In this document: one piece after another, positions 37,419-37,721 of the stretch
How positions within the stretch are numbered: position 1 is the first letter of the stretch
How the letters are laid out: each line of letters begins with the position of its first letter
IMG/VR virus record: IMGVR_UViG_3300046028_001942
Coordinates: 1-37,721 of that record
Length of the DNA stretch: 37,721 bases
Strand: one strand, 5' to 3'
Source of the DNA: a virus
Translations under genes and position numbers: made by a program
Notes under the pieces: generated by a model
Told to the model about the DNA's origin: nothing
The model's input: only the letters and a program-made list of their open reading frames with translations
The model's database searches: none

Positions 37419-37564
37419 AAACAGATAATATTATCAGTATTAGGGTTTTCCCTTATTTTGGCCCCACCCCGCCTCGAAGATCACTTTTTGCTCAGGTTGG
37501 TTTTCCTTTTCTGGTATACCCTAGACTGCCAAGGGTTTTTTGATCTAAACCAGCCAAGGGTTTT
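37419..37564. other. Non-coding spacer with two hairpin-like repeats
   Basis: GCCAAGGGTTTTTT appears at 37528 and 37553, 25 bases apart. ACCCT (37519-37523) faces AGGGT (37532-37536) followed by T-runs, so a plus-strand terminator is possible. No coding region was seen. The minus-strand gene at the right edge ends here. Confidence 0.5.
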
Positions 37565-37720
37565 TTAGCCTTGTTTTGAGTCCCTGATATAGTCAATTGC
37601 AGTCTCTGAAATCTTAAGGGTACAAATCCATGTTTGTGAATTCAGTCTTTTGTCGATGCTCAGGAAAGCCTCAAGTTCAACAAGAGCAGCCTTCTGATGT
37701 ACTTTAGTTGGGTTGCCCTC
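37565..37720 (-). CDS. Unknown protein, C-terminal part (starts beyond window)
   Basis: An open frame of 51 codons on the minus strand from the right edge to the TAA at 37567-37565. The end reads NPTKVHQKAALVELEAFLSI, then TWICTLKISETAIDYI and a charged RDSKQG tail. No family recognised. The stop is followed by the repeated GGGTTTTTT hairpins, fitting a gene end. The start lies outside the window. Confidence 0.6.
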   Translation of the reverse strand, partial: EGNPTKVHQKAALVELEAFLSIDKRLNSQTWICTLKISETAIDYIRDSKQG

Positions 37721-37721
37721 T

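Overview
The window is part of a tailed double-stranded DNA phage (Caudoviricetes). The lambda-like tail genes (G/GT-type chaperone frameshift, TMP_2-type tape measure of 1,851 residues) point to a siphovirus with a long non-contractile tail. There are no rRNA genes, no transposase or integrase, and no tRNA that I could recognise. The host is probably Gram-negative: the lysis gene is a single-domain M15 peptidase without a wall-binding module, and the promoters match the sigma70 consensus. This host call is inference. Most of the window (1-34.5 kb) is AT-rich and uses strong AAGGAG-type ribosome sites with a few TTG starts.

Layout. (1) 1-3.4 kb, plus strand: the end of an unknown gene, then class I ribonucleotide reductase nrdA and nrdB, closed by a bidirectional terminator. 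(2) 3.46-30.7 kb, minus strand, the late block in the order of transcription: zinc-ribbon protein, small and large terminase, portal, ChaB-like protein, two fibre-like genes, XkdF-type protease, scaffold (with a probable nested short form), decoration protein, major capsid protein, four neck/tail-completion genes, tail tube, chaperones G and GT, tape measure, four tail-tip/fibre genes, and a lysis cassette interrupted by a homing endonuclease gene. (3) 30.7-32.3 kb: a largely non-coding control region with an HNH-type gene, four kinds of repeat, and two strong minus-strand promoters. (4) 32.3-34.5 kb, plus strand: an unknown gene, a PhoH-like ATPase and a ClpP-like protease, ending in a terminator. 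(5) 35.0-37.7 kb, minus strand: a module with visibly higher G+C content. It holds tiny genes, a WYL_2-like protein, a Cys-rich protein, C-homopolymer tracts, DnaA-box-like sites and arrays of AT-rich repeats.

How it works together. Late transcription appears to use nearly identical sigma70-like promoters (four seen, all with 17-bp spacers) combined with intrinsic terminators that divide the block into segments. The most striking element is just upstream of the packaging genes. A perfect-consensus promoter (31152-31180) is followed by about 375 nt of strongly foldable, non-coding sequence. That stretch ends in a GAAA-capped terminator with nine Ts (30767-30789), before the zinc-ribbon and terminase genes. 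This resembles the lambda late-promoter/leader/terminator arrangement, and it may be a previously undescribed phage leader RNA or antitermination element. The right-hand module looks like a separately acquired replicon or accessory island.
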